NCBI GenBank assembly: GCA_949130495.1
Contig: OX422213.1
Location: 57,448,678-57,512,677, forward strand
DNA: 64,000 bases
Origin: Sambucus nigra
Lineage: Eukaryota > Streptophyta > Magnoliopsida > Dipsacales > Adoxaceae
Direction of reading: 5' to 3'
Under the pieces are notes generated by a model, which was not told the DNA's origin, made no database searches, and saw only the letters and a program-made list of their open reading frames with translations. Shown one piece after another: positions 35,737 through 46,010 of this stretch; the first letter of the stretch is position 1, and the number at the start of each line of letters is the position of its first letter. The position numbers were made by a program, and so were the translations under genes.

Positions 35737-36345
35737 TGTGCACCCTGCCTAATTAAATACAATGTGATCAGTCCTTTATTAAATTAAAATAGAATATCCA
35801 GTTGGTCCTTTCTCAGACCGTTAATTACTAATCACCTAGATTAATTAATTAAGCTGGTGCAAATTTTATTCTTTTAAATTAGCATGCAACGACCTGAAAC
35901 AGTTAATTAAATCACATTCACCATTCTAATTAACCAACATCATAAATAATGTCATAACTAAATCAAATAAGATATGACTGGAATAAACACACAAGTCTGA
36001 AACTCTAATAGAATAATCCATATCTCAAACTAAATCCATAAATGAAATAAATGAAGTACAATGTCTCCGGAAATAACTACTAATTGAAGATGGGCGACAT
36101 GTCCGACTAAGATAAATGAAACGATTCATCTGATTGGAAAAAATGGAGGTATCTACCAAATTGGTCATGAAATCGTCCACAGCAACTACAACGATGTGGA
36201 ATGAGAATGAACTCCTAAGTTGGGCCTCCCTTTGGTTGGGCACCTAAAATTGATTTTACAAAATAGATTAGGAAAAATGGGTTAGAGCCCGAGTACAAAC
36301 AGTTTAAAAATATTTGAAAGTATTTAAAATACATAATGAGGAGTT
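35737..36345 (-). repeat. Gypsy LTR 3'-end fragment (F)
   Basis: Starts TGTGCACCCTGCCTAATTAAATA, the reverse of an LTR 3' end, and matches E (44187-44760) and G (14909-15500): ATTCACCATTCTAATTAACC, GAATAAACACACAAGTCTGAAA, GGGCGACATGTCCGACT, TTGGGCACCTAAAAT. It stops at about 36345 where the Athila LTR begins. No PBS on its left. Confidence 0.75.
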
Positions 36346-36750
36346 TGATTAGGCATAAATTCTTTCAAATTTACCCCTTAATTTATAGGCTTTTATTACT
36401 TCTAACAACATGAAACGAGTTGGTTTATCTCATATAATTGCTAATGGCTTCGTCTAACAAGTATTCCGAGTTTCGTGTATTTCTTATTGATTTTATAGGT
36501 TTTTAATGCGTGAAAAAACAAAGAAGCAAGAGAAGAGAAAGAGGAGGAATCAAAAGGGTGAAAGCGTAATTTACATCAGGAATCCGATCAAGGACCCAAA
36601 ATAAAAGACGAAGATCTCGAGTTTATGAACACGTAGGAAGAAACGACGTCCCAATCCGAGTTCTAGAATAGATGTTATGAAGACCAGAAGATGTGAGATA
36701 ATTATGAGATTTTGAAGAGAAAATCAAAAGAAATTGAGAAGCAAATCCAT

Positions 36751-36973
36751 ACCAATCCGGTTTATATGAAAAACGGACCAATCCGGGTACAAAAAATCAC
36801 TGAATAAGAATGCGTTTACCGGACCAATCCGGTCATCTAAAAAATGGATTGATCCGACCCCCAAAGATCTCTGCATAAATTCTGTCTACCGGACCAATCT
36901 AGGTGATTTGAAAAACTAGTCAACCCGGTTGTCACCCAGATCAATCCGATATATCCTGACCGGATCGATCCGG
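36751..36973. repeat. Palindrome array, CCGGA-N4-TCCGG family, eight units
   Basis: Units centred near 36753, 36779, 36825, 36850, 36895, 36921, 36942 and 36966; spacings 26, 46, 25, 45, 26, 21 and 24 bp. The best unit is the perfect 14-bp palindrome CCGGATCGATCCGG (36960-36973); another is ACCGGACCAATCCGGT (36818-36833). The spacing alternates short and long, so units come in pairs, and the spacers themselves show ~71-bp repeat homology (AATAAGAATGCGTTTACC against CATAAATTCTGTCTACC). The array ends 54 bp before the TATA box. Confidence 0.92.
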
Positions 36974-37026
36974 GGTTCCAGATTTGGGACTATCTTCTTC
37001 TTGATAGAGTTGTAATTTTCGTAGGG

Positions 37027-37033
37027 TATAAAT
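37027..37033 (+). promoter_or_regulatory. TATA box of Athila-like LTR
   Basis: GGGTATAAATTTAAAAC at 37024-37040, about 680 bp into the LTR, 54 bp after the last palindrome. Probable core promoter at the U3/R boundary. Confidence 0.6.
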
Positions 37034-37498
37034 TTAAAACACCTCCCAGACATTAAGGAGGCTTATAATACATTTATAAAAGCATTCTAATTAGTTTAGA
37101 GAAGAATACAACAAGAAACCCAAGTTTTATATAGCTTTGATTGCAGTTCTGCAATTCAAGTAAATTCATTTTAATTTTTGCTTTCATTATTACAGTAGTT
37201 AATTCATTAGTTAGTAATTTCGTTCTTCTTCATCTTAAGTTGTTGGTTAAAATGTTTTCTTTCCTTCAAAGTATGTTTTATTATAGTTTCAATATGTCTA
37301 GCTAAGTTTTCAAGGGTTGGGGTGCATGAACCCCACCCGATGTAATTCATGATAGTGGAAATAAAAGTTTGAATTAAAATCTTAGGTGAATCGTGTCGTA
37401 TAACTGGTATAACCGTTGTAATCCTTTTGATCTCATTTTCCCTAGGTAACCGGGATGCTTAAGAATGCGACGCGAGTATTGGTTAATGCAATACTACT

Positions 37499-37656
37499 TT
37501 AATTCGTCCTTTGTTTACATACTGTGTGGGGTGCGATTCCTCATATATGTAATACTTAGGAGTATTAAAGACCGAGTTTTAATTCTTCCTTTGTTTACAT
37601 ACTGTGCGGGCTACGATCCCTCATATATGTAATACTTAAGAGTATTAAAGACCTGA
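37499..37656 (+). repeat. 79-bp tandem duplication in Athila-like LTR
   Basis: Units begin TTAATTCGTCCTTTG (37499) and TTAATTCTTCCTTTG (37578). Both contain TTTACATACTGTG and TCATATATGTAATACTTA, ending GAGTATTAAAGACC. They differ at about eight bases. Confidence 0.85.
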
Positions 37657-38065
37657 TTCATTCAAAGTTTTAATTCCGAATCTATTATCCTATGAAGTGA
37701 ATTACTAGGGTGTGGGGGATTGTAACCCGACCTATAGTTCTCATTTCATAGTCACATATTTAGTCAAAATTGTCATCAGCTTTTCATTTAATTAGAATAA
37801 TTGCATTTCAGTTAGTCATAATTTCATTAGTAATAATTTTCACTTTTGCATTTAGTTATAGTTATTTTGTCATCCAAATCACATTTTCCTTTTTTTTAGA
37901 GTCAAAGCTAGGATTTCTTAATCTTTCTAATGTCGTCCCAACTCCGTTCGTCCCTTTTCCCTGAGGATCGATACTCGACTTATTGGATTATTACTTGAGC
38001 GAAATGCTTGCACTTGAGACTAAATAACACGTACACTAGACACATTTGTGGTCACGTCAATTTTT

Positions 38066-38083
38066 TGGCACCGTAGCCGGGGA
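38066..38083 (+). other. Primer-binding site, Athila type
   Basis: TGGCACCGTAGCCGGGGA, six bases after the LTR end. Athila elements have TGGCGCCGTTGCCGGGGA, complementary to a plant tRNA-Asp 3' end from general knowledge; two changes here. Confidence 0.85.
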
Positions 38084-38916
38084 TTTAGGTAGACTTCGGT
38101 TAGATCAAGTCAATATAAAACTTTGACCAAAAATAAAATTCCAAAAAAAAAACATAAAAAAATTTAAAAATAAAAACAAAAATTCATCTCTCAGAAAAGC
38201 CTTTAATGTGAAATCATGAACATACTCAGACTCCTCACAATACTCGAACCAGAATCCACGAAAACCCGATAGTTGAGTATAACTATGAAAGCCCCGACAC
38301 ACCTTGCGTAACACAATCTTGGGTTTCGATTCCTACTCCTGAGCACTCTGTCGGTAGTTACACCCTGAGTCAAGCTTAGAGTCACACATCTAGATACCGA
38401 GTGAGTACATAGAGTCATTTGAAGAGAGCGAGAGTGCAATGTCTGACGCAACAAATTTCGGTACTGGAGAGTGAGATCTCCCCTATCGTCCCGTGAAAGA
38501 CTTACTCTTTCCTGAGCAGACTGTCACCCATGGTTGCATTTTACTTCCGTATAATGCCGATCAGTTCCACTTTCGCAATGGGATGATACAGATTCTCCCT
38601 ACATTTCATGGCATGGATTTGGAGAAACCACACCTGCATATTCGTGAGTTCGAAGAGACGTGTGACACATTTAGTGATCAAGCTTGTACGCAAGATGTCA
38701 TTCGCCTCAATTTTTTTCCTTTTTCCTTAAAGGATAAAGCCAATACCTGGCTGTGGTCTCTACCCCCAAAATTCGTCACTTCTGGGAGAGATATGCAGTC
38801 TAAGTTTATCTTAAAATTATATCCACAACATAAGACCAACTCTGCCAGAACTCAAATCCAAGATTTTCGACAACATGATAATGAGTCTTTTGATAGATGT
38901 TGGGAATGTTTCCAAG

Positions 38917-38921
38917 AGTTA
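38917..38921. other. Target-site duplication AGTTA (left copy)
   Basis: AGTTA at 38917-38921 and again at 40444-40448 on either side of the solo LTR. gag reads on in frame across one copy. Confidence 0.92.
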
Positions 38922-39847
38922 TGATCACCGCGTGAAAGGTATCTCTGTGTAAGAACACAATCGTTGTTTTCGTTTCACCGCGATAATACAAACAAACCTA
39001 AATTACGACTGCACTTGCGATATAAGTATAGCGGTAAGTCGGGTATCGAAAAATCCACAGAGACGAGTTGCTAGAATTTATAGGATTTAATGCTTCTCAA
39101 TAAAAGGGAAAAAGGTGATCTACAAACTAAAAAGGAAAAGATACATAAAAGGGAAATGATTAATCTAGGCCATAGAAAATAAAGCTAGACTAACAAAGCG
39201 ACTAAAAACTATAGGTTGCGTCGAATATCCCTCACCCTAGTTAATTACTATAAAATGGTTACATGGGTCGACGAGTTATTACAAATGCATCTCGTTTTGA
39301 CAGTTAATTAAATCAAGGGTTGTCACGCCCCTAAATTCGTATAAAACCCTAATACGATTTTGGCGTCATCGAATACCTCGAAAATTATGTACGCAAGGTC
39401 ATAGGTACGGGACATACATGATATGCCCCATCAAATATCCTAGGCATAATAACTAGCGCAACGCACCCGAAATAGACTCGTAAACAACATCCCCAAAGCA
39501 AAGCAACATGTCAACCTGGAATGAGTTCAATCCAGCATAACCTAGACTAAATTAGCTAGAAAGCATGATAAAAATGCGAAAAAGGAAAATGGTAGATAAA
39601 CGCGATAAATCTACCTAGAAAGCAAGGAAAGAAAGCATGTGAATCTAATTAACAAAGCATGTAAATTACCTACAAAGCAAGAATTAATGTAATACAAACA
39701 ATATTAATGGAGAGGGAAGAAGAAAGTACCAATTACAAACCCTAATGGGTGTCAAACCAAGAGAGGAAGAAGAAGAACTCTCAAATCCCCCAAAACCCTA
39801 ACTTAAACTATCTAAAATCGATTATATATGTTTTTACAACAAAAAAT

Positions 39848-39857
39848 CTTTATATAG
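39848..39857 (-). promoter_or_regulatory. TATA box of the solo LTR
   Basis: On the minus strand CTATATAAAG. It lies 56 bp downstream (in transcription direction) of the palindrome array, the same distance as in the host Athila LTR (54 bp). Confidence 0.6.
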
Positions 39858-39912
39858 TAAAAAGAACTACATTAGAAAAGAAAATAAAAGATAAAATATC
39901 TGCTGAAAACAG

Positions 39913-40036
39913 GGGATCGATCGATCGATCCCTTCTGACCGATCGATCGATGGTGAAAAATCAAGTCCACTGTCTCCCCATGATTGCCAAATAATGAAGG
40001 ATCGATCAGTCGATCATTTTGATCGATCAATCGATG
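39913..40036. repeat. Palindrome array, GATCGATC family, four units
   Basis: Unit 1 is a perfect 20-bp palindrome at 39913-39932 (GGGATCGATC and its mirror). Unit 2 is ATCGATCGAT with ACC/GGT flanks (39938-39954). Units 3 and 4 are near 40000-40016 and 40021-40036. Centre spacings are 24, 61 and 21 bp: two pairs. Confidence 0.93.
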
Positions 40037-41344
40037 GCTACAGGTCTGCACAAGGTCCCCCTGCTTTCATGTGCTTAGTGTTCTCCTCCGCTAAAATCGT
40101 CGTAACTTCTTCGTTCCGAATCAAAATCGCGACCGTTCATGGCCACGCGAAGCTTGTGAGGAGGGATAAAACTTTCATGAAGGTGTTGGGCCAGTGCCTA
40201 TGCTGTGAAAAGACTAAAATGCCCTTGAACGGGCGATCGCGTATGGAAATCGAGCGGAAAGCATCCGAACTTCATAATTAGCATCCAAATACCTATAAAA
40301 GCTCAATTAACCCCTGCAAAACATGTTATCATAGAAATCCGAGGTTGTCTAGTTAACGAGCATAAATATAGGGAATAAGATACCCGAGGGGGCTAAAATA
40401 CGTAGGTTAGGAGGATGAAATATGAAATATTTGCATATTATCAAGTTAGTAAACGCATGCCCCCATTATGGTTATGAACATCACCTAGTGATATCTTTCT
40501 TCCATAATGGGTTGACAATAGCTTACAAACAACTTGTGCAAATAATGTGTGAACGACCCTTTTGGGATTTAAACTCATACGATGCCGAGGCCCATCTTTA
40601 GTATGTCATAGAGACTACATAAGCATGGGACATATCTGATCCTAACCAAGCCAGGATTAGACAACCATATATCAATCAGACTATATTCGGTGTATACCAT
40701 TTGGATAACAATACCTTAATAGAGCGTCGATTCAATTAGTTTCAGAGAGATATGAAAGAGTGTTTTGATGGTCGATTGACAAATATCTCCTAATCCAACC
40801 GTGGTTCGAAAGAAAAACTGTGTGCTATTTGTGAGATGGGACACTATACAAAGGCATGTCCGATGATATCCGCCTACAACGCCATGCACACCGAGTAGGT
40901 GGATGATATAAGAGGATTCAAAGGGAATTTTAATGCCCCGCATGGGAACTCTTACAACTCGTCGTGGAAAAACCATCCTAGTTTTTACTACGAACAACCT
41001 CAAGTTATGATGATCCCACATTCACAGGTTGTCCCACATCCACTATCTCTTCAATACCAACAAGCACCACCACCTCTAGCTCCATATGTAGCTCCACCGC
41101 AGAGGAATCTCGAGGATAAAATGAACCAATTCATAAATTCTGAAGGTGAAAACAATGCTAGATATGAACGCATGTTTGTCAAAATAAATGCGAACATCTC
41201 CAAGATGCAATTCGCATTGAGCATCCAAGAGAAGGGAAAGGTTCCTTCCCAAGGCCAAAGACGCCCCGAGGTCAACTTAATGTTAGCTCCACCTCTACAA
41301 AATAGCATCAGCACTGCCAAGCTATAACCACTCTTCGTAGTGGG

Positions 41345-42690
41345 AGAGTTGTAGATTTATCACCTCCCCCACATGACATTTCAAAAGACAAAGAGAATTT
41401 ACCCAGCATGAAAGAGGCCGAAGATATCTCCTTAAATGAGAGTGAGAAGGAAAACACTAGTGAGCCCGAGGTAGTTGTAAAACCACCCTCTGCTGTGCCA
41501 TTTCCTCAAAGATTGGTTCCTGCCCAAAAAAAGACCATAAGTGATGAAGTGCCAGAAGTCCTTAAGAACGCAAAATTGAACTGACCTTTCCTAGATGCAA
41601 TAAGGCAAATTTTAGCCTATGCAAAAGTCATGAAAGACTTATTGACAATCAAGATAAGGATGAAGGAAAAGAAAAACGTGAGCTCAGTCCTTCTTAATGA
41701 TCTAACACCTAAATATAAAGATCCCGATGCACCCACTATTTCCTGAACCATTGGAGAGAACAAATTCGAAAAGGCCTTACTCAATTTGGGGGTAAGTGTC
41801 AATATCCTCCCCTATTCGATTTATAGGAAACTTGATATGGGTGATATTAAGCACATAAAGATCACTCTTCAGTTAGGGGATCGAACCGTGAAGATACTAA
41901 GGGTTATAGTTGATGACGTGATAGTCGAGGTAGACACTTTCTACTTCCCGGTGGATTTTGACAGTTGGGACATGCATCCCTACTTCGCCTCAAAAAATCA
42001 TTTTCCCATCATACTTGGATTCCCATTCTTATCTAAGGCTAATGCAGTGATCAATACTAGAAATGGGAAGATGCAACTCACTTTTGGGAATATGACTTTA
42101 GAAACGAACATCTTCAACATAGCCCAACAAGTAGGGGAAGAAGACGATCTTCACGAGCTGAGCCTAATTGAGGAGATCATAGAAGAACACTTTGAGAAAA
42201 CTTACTATGGAGATGACTTAGAAGCTTGCCTAACTTCTTTTTGTGAGAGTGAGGGAGCCTACACTGAGTTTGAGAGGGAGATAGAGGAGTTGAGCGACTT
42301 ACTCAATGAGAGAGTGTCGGACAAGGATGCGAGAGTTGTTAATTGGGTTTATCGATTTGAAGAGTTACCACAAAGGGAAACATGCATGGTGCCCTCTAGT
42401 GACACATTCCCAACTCTCGAGTTGAAGAAACGACCCACTAATGTTAAATATGCTTTCCTAGGTGAAAGTGAGACATTTCCTGTTATTGTCTCCTTTAGCT
42501 TAGATGAAGAGCAGGAGGGTAAGCTATTGAAGATTTTGAGGAAGCACTAAGGTTATTTTGGTTGGTGTATAGATTATCTAAAGTGGATAAGCCCTCTAAT
42601 TTTCACCCATAAGATTCATCTTGAGGAGGATGTTAATACATCGAGAAAAAGGCAAAGACGGATAAGAAACGTACCCTCAACACTGTGCCC
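41345..42690 (+). pseudogene. Athila-like protease and start of RT
   Basis: Linker and protease of an Athila pol. VPFPQRL (about 41497-41518) and FLDAIRQILAYAKVMKDLL (41588-41644) precede the protease, which is open from 41786 to 42548. At the active site, where the family has D-L-G-A-S-(I/V)-N, the sequence reads NLGVSVN; the catalytic Asp codon is AAT (Asn, 41783-41785). The rest of the domain is well kept: LQLGDRTVKI, FYFPVDF, FPIILGFPFLSKANAVI. After an acidic linker the RT N-terminal motif VKYAFLGESETFPVIVS (about 42440) leads to a stop at 42548 and then IHLEEDVNTSRKRQRR, where the sequence breaks off. Two stops lie upstream (41582, 41744). Confidence 0.9.
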
Positions 42691-42731
42691 AAAAATGCCA
42701 TGGATAAGAAACGTACCCTCAACAATGGGTG
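42659..42731 (+). repeat. Short duplication at the Athila truncation point
   Basis: GGATAAGAAACGTACCCTCA occurs at 42660 and 42704, 44 bp apart, just where homology to RT is lost. It marks the break before the minus-strand gypsy gag. Confidence 0.8.
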
Positions 42732-42783
42732 TAGCATGTGGATCTATATCCTAGTGGATGTAATACATGCGTCCATGATATAA

Positions 42784-43900
42784 CTACCCCGCTGAAGTGG
42801 GGCTATTGGAATGGATGGTGCTGCTGATAATAATGGTACGGGTGCTGTTCTGGAAGGGTGATGGGGACGATAGGTCTCTGAGGCTCCTGGCGGCCTCCCT
42901 GCTGCTGCTAAACCCCATCCTTATCATGGAAGTCTTGTGGCTTGTGCCCAATCCTTCCACAAATGAAACACATGACCATAAAATTACCTCTCCTCTGGAC
43001 CTTCTAGCCTTGACACCGTTGTACATTATCGCCCCTACCCTAGCCCTTATAAAATCACTACTAGCTCGGGCGGCCCTACTAGCGCTGGTAGTCTGCCCAT
43101 AACCACCCAATCCATGTCAATAATCCCCATAGTGGAACCTCTTAGCACCATCCCCTAGTGGGGACCCTACTCACCCTACCTCTGTTGACTCTGTGCCCGA
43201 TGTGCCCCTCCATTGCTACTACCCCCATTCCTGTCCTGATGGCTGGACTCTCCTACTTGCTTGCTCCGCTTAACATGGAAGCAGTGGTCTTAACAGTGTA
43301 ACAGAGAAGCATTCAATACCTCAGTGTAGGTCTTCAGAGATAGATTGCCCAATAGGTGCTGTTGGATCCCCTAAGTGAGGCCATATGTAAACAATTTCAT
43401 CTTCTTATCCTCAGTAGGTACCTCTCCTGGAATGAAGTTAGTAAACCTCATGAATTCTTCCTCATACTTAGCAACGTTCTTCCCCTCCTCGGTGAAATAT
43501 AGTACTTTCCACGTCACCTATATCTTGAGGGTGGATGGAACATATATGCGGCCAAACTGATCCCAAAACTCCTATATGGGCATACTGTCTCTCTCCTCCG
43601 CAGTGGTAATAGACTTCCACCACTGTAGTGCTGCCCCGACTAGCTTAAACGTAGATAGAATCTGCCTCTGAATGTCTATGAGCTCACACATCCTTAGACG
43701 CATCTGGATGTATTTCTTCCATTTGCTCACAACCATTACGTCTGAACTCCCATGGAACTCGAGAGGGTGTGACTTCTGGAAGGCATCGCTAACTTGCTCC
43801 TATGCAGAAGGTGATGCTTGCATCTGAACTGGTGCTACCACCTATGCATGGGGTGGGGCCTGCTGTGCAAGTGACCGCCTGAGCAACTATGGTGGCAACC
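42784..43900 (-). pseudogene. Ty3/gypsy gag remnant of element E
   Basis: On the minus strand this reads like element B gag: WKSITTAEERDSM (about 43580-43620), GRIYVPSTLKI, a tract with KYEEEFMRFTNFIPGE (about 43425-43475), QQHLLGNLSLKTYTEV (about 43320-43370). Near 42950-42975 a zinc-knuckle remnant CFICGRIGHK keeps C-X2-C-X4-H and lacks the last Cys. There are stops in several places, and the N-terminus near 43900 is poor. It lies downstream (minus) of the PBS and LTR at 44168-46010. It ends at 42784 against the Athila break; no pol follows. Confidence 0.78.
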
Positions 43901-44167
43901 TCAGCGGCATTCATAGAACCTTGGGTTGGAGCTAGCTGAGGTTATGGCTGCACCTTTGGGGTGGCTCATGTGGCATGTCGAGGAGTTATCTGAAAGGAGA
44001 AAGAATTTTCCATCAGTCCATAATTCAATATGTCTTAAAGATAGCTGAATAAGTAAATCCATACTAAAGAATACAACAATCCTAATAATGGGGTTATATA
44101 TCAAAGAATGTTACACTAAAAACAATAGTAAGCCGCCCAGATCCTAAAGACACTAGAACCTTATACT

Positions 44168-44186
44168 CGGATACCATCTCTGATAC
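44168..44186 (-). other. Primer-binding site region, element E
   Basis: On the minus strand TGGTATCAGAGATGGTATCC: two overlapping TGGTATC motifs 12 bp apart, followed by the CGAGTATAAGGTTCTAGTG leader. The first, TGGTATCAGAG, is the best iMet match and touches the LTR end. Confidence 0.75.
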
Positions 44187-45123
44187 CACACCTAATTAAA
44201 TATCGGATGATTAGTCCTTTATTAAATTGTATCAGTATATCCAATTGGTCCATTCTCAGATCACGGTTGAAAACCATTAATTACTAATCACCTACATTAG
44301 TTAATTAACATGCAATGATCTGAAATAAGTAATTAAATCAGATTCACCATTCTAATTAACCAAAATCATAAATAACGACATAACTGAATCATATAAGATA
44401 TGACTAGAATAAACACCGTATCCTAAAACTTTAATACAATAATCCATATCTCAAACTAAATCCACAACTGAAATAAATGAAGTAAAGTGTTTATGGAAAC
44501 ATCTACTAATAGAAGATGGGCGACATGCCCGACTGAGATAAATGAAAGGAGGCATCTGATCTGAAAGAAATGGATGCGTCAACCAAATCGGTCCTGCAAT
44601 TGTCCACAGCAACTGCAACAATGTGAAATGAGAATGAACGCCTAAGCTGGTTCGCCTTGTGGTTGGGCACCTAAAATGGTTTTAGCAAAATAGATTTTGA
44701 TAAATGGGTCAGAGACCGAATAAAATAGTTTAAAAATATTTGAAGTATTTAAAATGCATAAGCATCAGATATTATATACATGTTAGTTTCACGGCTGTCA
44801 GTTGACCTCCTCATCCCTAAATTAGTGTTCACGCCTAACGTATATTCCTACCCCATCCTAGTTATGCTACCCCGTATAACTAGTTCAAGTTAAATATTTT
44901 ACCACACCTTCTAACTCTTTATGATCACCAGTATTTCCCGTACAACAACTATTGAAGCTCTATGTCTATTAGGCAATTGTGATTTTCTCATTTAGGGTTA
45001 AGTTCCCACATATGTAGATTAATTTCGATATCACTATCTTTCTCATCTACTAAGCACAAATAGTAGAATTAAATCACAAGTATATATATACATGTCACTC
45101 TAATTATATATATATATATATAT

Positions 45124-45173
<50 letters not shown>

Positions 45174-46010
45174 ATATATATGTATACTAATATTGCTCCT
45201 CTAGGTTGAGCTACGTTGCATGCATACTCTACTATCAAATCCCATTACATTAGGTACTAATAGAGAACTAATGGTCATGGATCGCTCGCAAATTAGAAAT
45301 ACAAATCACACGTCTTGGAGGCGAACATAGTCGTAAGCCTTTGGACTATGCACATACCTACACACCCAAATGACCAGGAACACACTCATTCACAGAAGTG
45401 GTGATCATCCCTAAGTTTTATGTGGTAGAAGTTAAAATACCCCAAGGGGACTCATCATGATAAGACTATCCCCTTTTCAAACCTACCAAGACAACAAGTA
45501 GGGTAGGTATGTCGTACACAAAATAAGCCACATTTGGGTATTCACAGAACCTATGTATATGCATTTAATTAAGGTAATCCGATATCCCATAATATAGTTT
45601 TTACACAATCCACATACTCTTGCATAGCCTACGTATTATTAGCGTACTATTAAACTTCTTATTCGCATAAGCCCAGGTGTTTCCCATCAATTGGAAGGCT
45701 ACCAATTGCCCCTTAAGTCTATTGAGTAGCTATCTCCTTCATTCCCTACTATTCTAGGTCGTCATTCCCACCGAATTACCATGAAATGATATTATTCTCC
45801 GAATTAAGTTTTTCTTCCTCAATTAAACCTAATAAATTTTAGCCTTTAAGGTCTTCTCATGTGACTAAGTTCCAAACCCAATTTTGACCTACAAGTATCT
45901 TAAACTAACTCTCTTTATGTTTAAAAATTATCTCAAAGATTAATTCGATCATTTGACCGTAGGATCGTCCATCTCCTATTCAAATAGAGATGTGAATGGA
46001 GTTTTGAACT
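44187..46010 (-). repeat. 5' LTR of gypsy element E, truncated
   Basis: From the PBS rightwards it follows the 3'-to-5' order of the B/G3 LTRs: GGTTGGGCACCTAAAAT (about 44653), CACGCCTAACGTATATTCC (44831), TA repeat (45085-45182), the conserved module (45190-45420, with CTTGGAGGCGAACATAG), CACACCCAAATGACC, then AT-rich sequence. It stops near 46010, about 1.3 kb short of a full LTR, at the junction with G3. No palindrome array, because that part of the LTR is missing. Confidence 0.7.
45085..45182. repeat. (TA)n microsatellite
   Basis: Almost pure TA over about 98 bp with a few interruptions (TACATACA, TTTATA). It lies where B has ATTATATATATATATACTC (21868), so it grew from a short TA run already in the LTR. 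Confidence 0.95.

Larger units (their letters stand above)
36346..38059 (+). repeat. 5' LTR of Athila-like element
   Basis: The right end ACGTCA is followed after a short T-rich spacer by the PBS. The left end is put at TGATTAGGC by the loss of homology to fragment F and by the TG start; it is an estimate. It contains the palindrome array (36751-36973), a TATA box (37027), a GGGGT...ACCCC hairpin (37319-37337) and a 79-bp tandem duplication (37499-37656). Confidence 0.7.
38922..40443 (-). repeat. Solo LTR of an Athila-like family in gag
   Basis: 1,522 bp from TGATCACC to TATTATCA, so ends are TGAT...ATCA, flanked by AGTTA. On the minus strand its end (TAAGTCGGGTATCGA reversed, near 39030) resembles the end of the host Athila LTR, and its start has the AATTGAGCTTTTATAGGT block like the host's start, so it is an LTR in reverse orientation. 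No interior or second LTR is present. It carries the GATCGATC array (39913-40036) and a TATA box (39848-39857, minus). A 95-codon plus-strand frame inside it (39994-40281) is not considered real. Confidence 0.93.
38439..41327 (+). pseudogene. Athila-like gag, interrupted by a solo LTR
   Basis: The ATG at 38439 (MSDATNF) is followed by a stop after 11 codons, then a long open stretch to the insertion at 38922. It holds the Athila gag core: IQILPTFHGMDLEKPHLHI, FPFSLKDKANTWLWSLPP (about 38721-38775), ARTQIQDFRQHDNESFD and W-E-C-F. The frame resumes at 40449 directly after the second copy of the 5-bp target duplication with ACPHYGYEHH, as the family has. Downstream are stops, then a CCHC zinc finger CAICEMGHYTKACP (CX2CX3HX4C, 40821-40859), and an open Pro/Gln-rich segment (40899-41324), matching the Athila gag C-terminus. 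Nucleocapsid-like role inferred from the family. Confidence 0.88.
36346..42770 (+). mobile_element. Athila-like Ty3/gypsy element, 3' truncated, split by a solo LTR
   Basis: 5' LTR (36346-38059), PBS, gag, protease and the start of RT, then an abrupt end near 42690-42770 where minus-strand gypsy gag begins. The PBS ending TAGCCGGGG and the long protease/linker are those of Athila-type elements. A 1.5-kb minus-strand solo LTR (38922-40443) splits gag. RT, RNase H, integrase and the 3' LTR are missing. Confidence 0.85.

Noticed and set aside
39749..40281. 81- and 95-codon frames in the solo LTR
   Set aside because: They run against the LTR's orientation, cover the palindrome array and have no domain.
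41051..41320. 89-codon minus-strand frame
   Set aside because: Shadow of the Athila gag C-terminal segment on the plus strand.
42797..43110. Frames of about 100 codons on both strands at 42797-43110
   Set aside because: This is gag of element E in another frame; the gag reading with zinc-knuckle remnant explains the region.
45085..45182. TA-rich run as replication origin or attachment region
   Set aside because: It is a simple microsatellite grown within an LTR; nothing else supports a function.
35737..46010. F (35737-36345) and E (44187-46010) as the two LTRs of one minus-strand element
   Set aside because: Both are the 3' part of an LTR in the same orientation, but the PBS sits at the left of E and F shows no PPT-side end; the elements between are in the other orientation. 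They are separate fragments.
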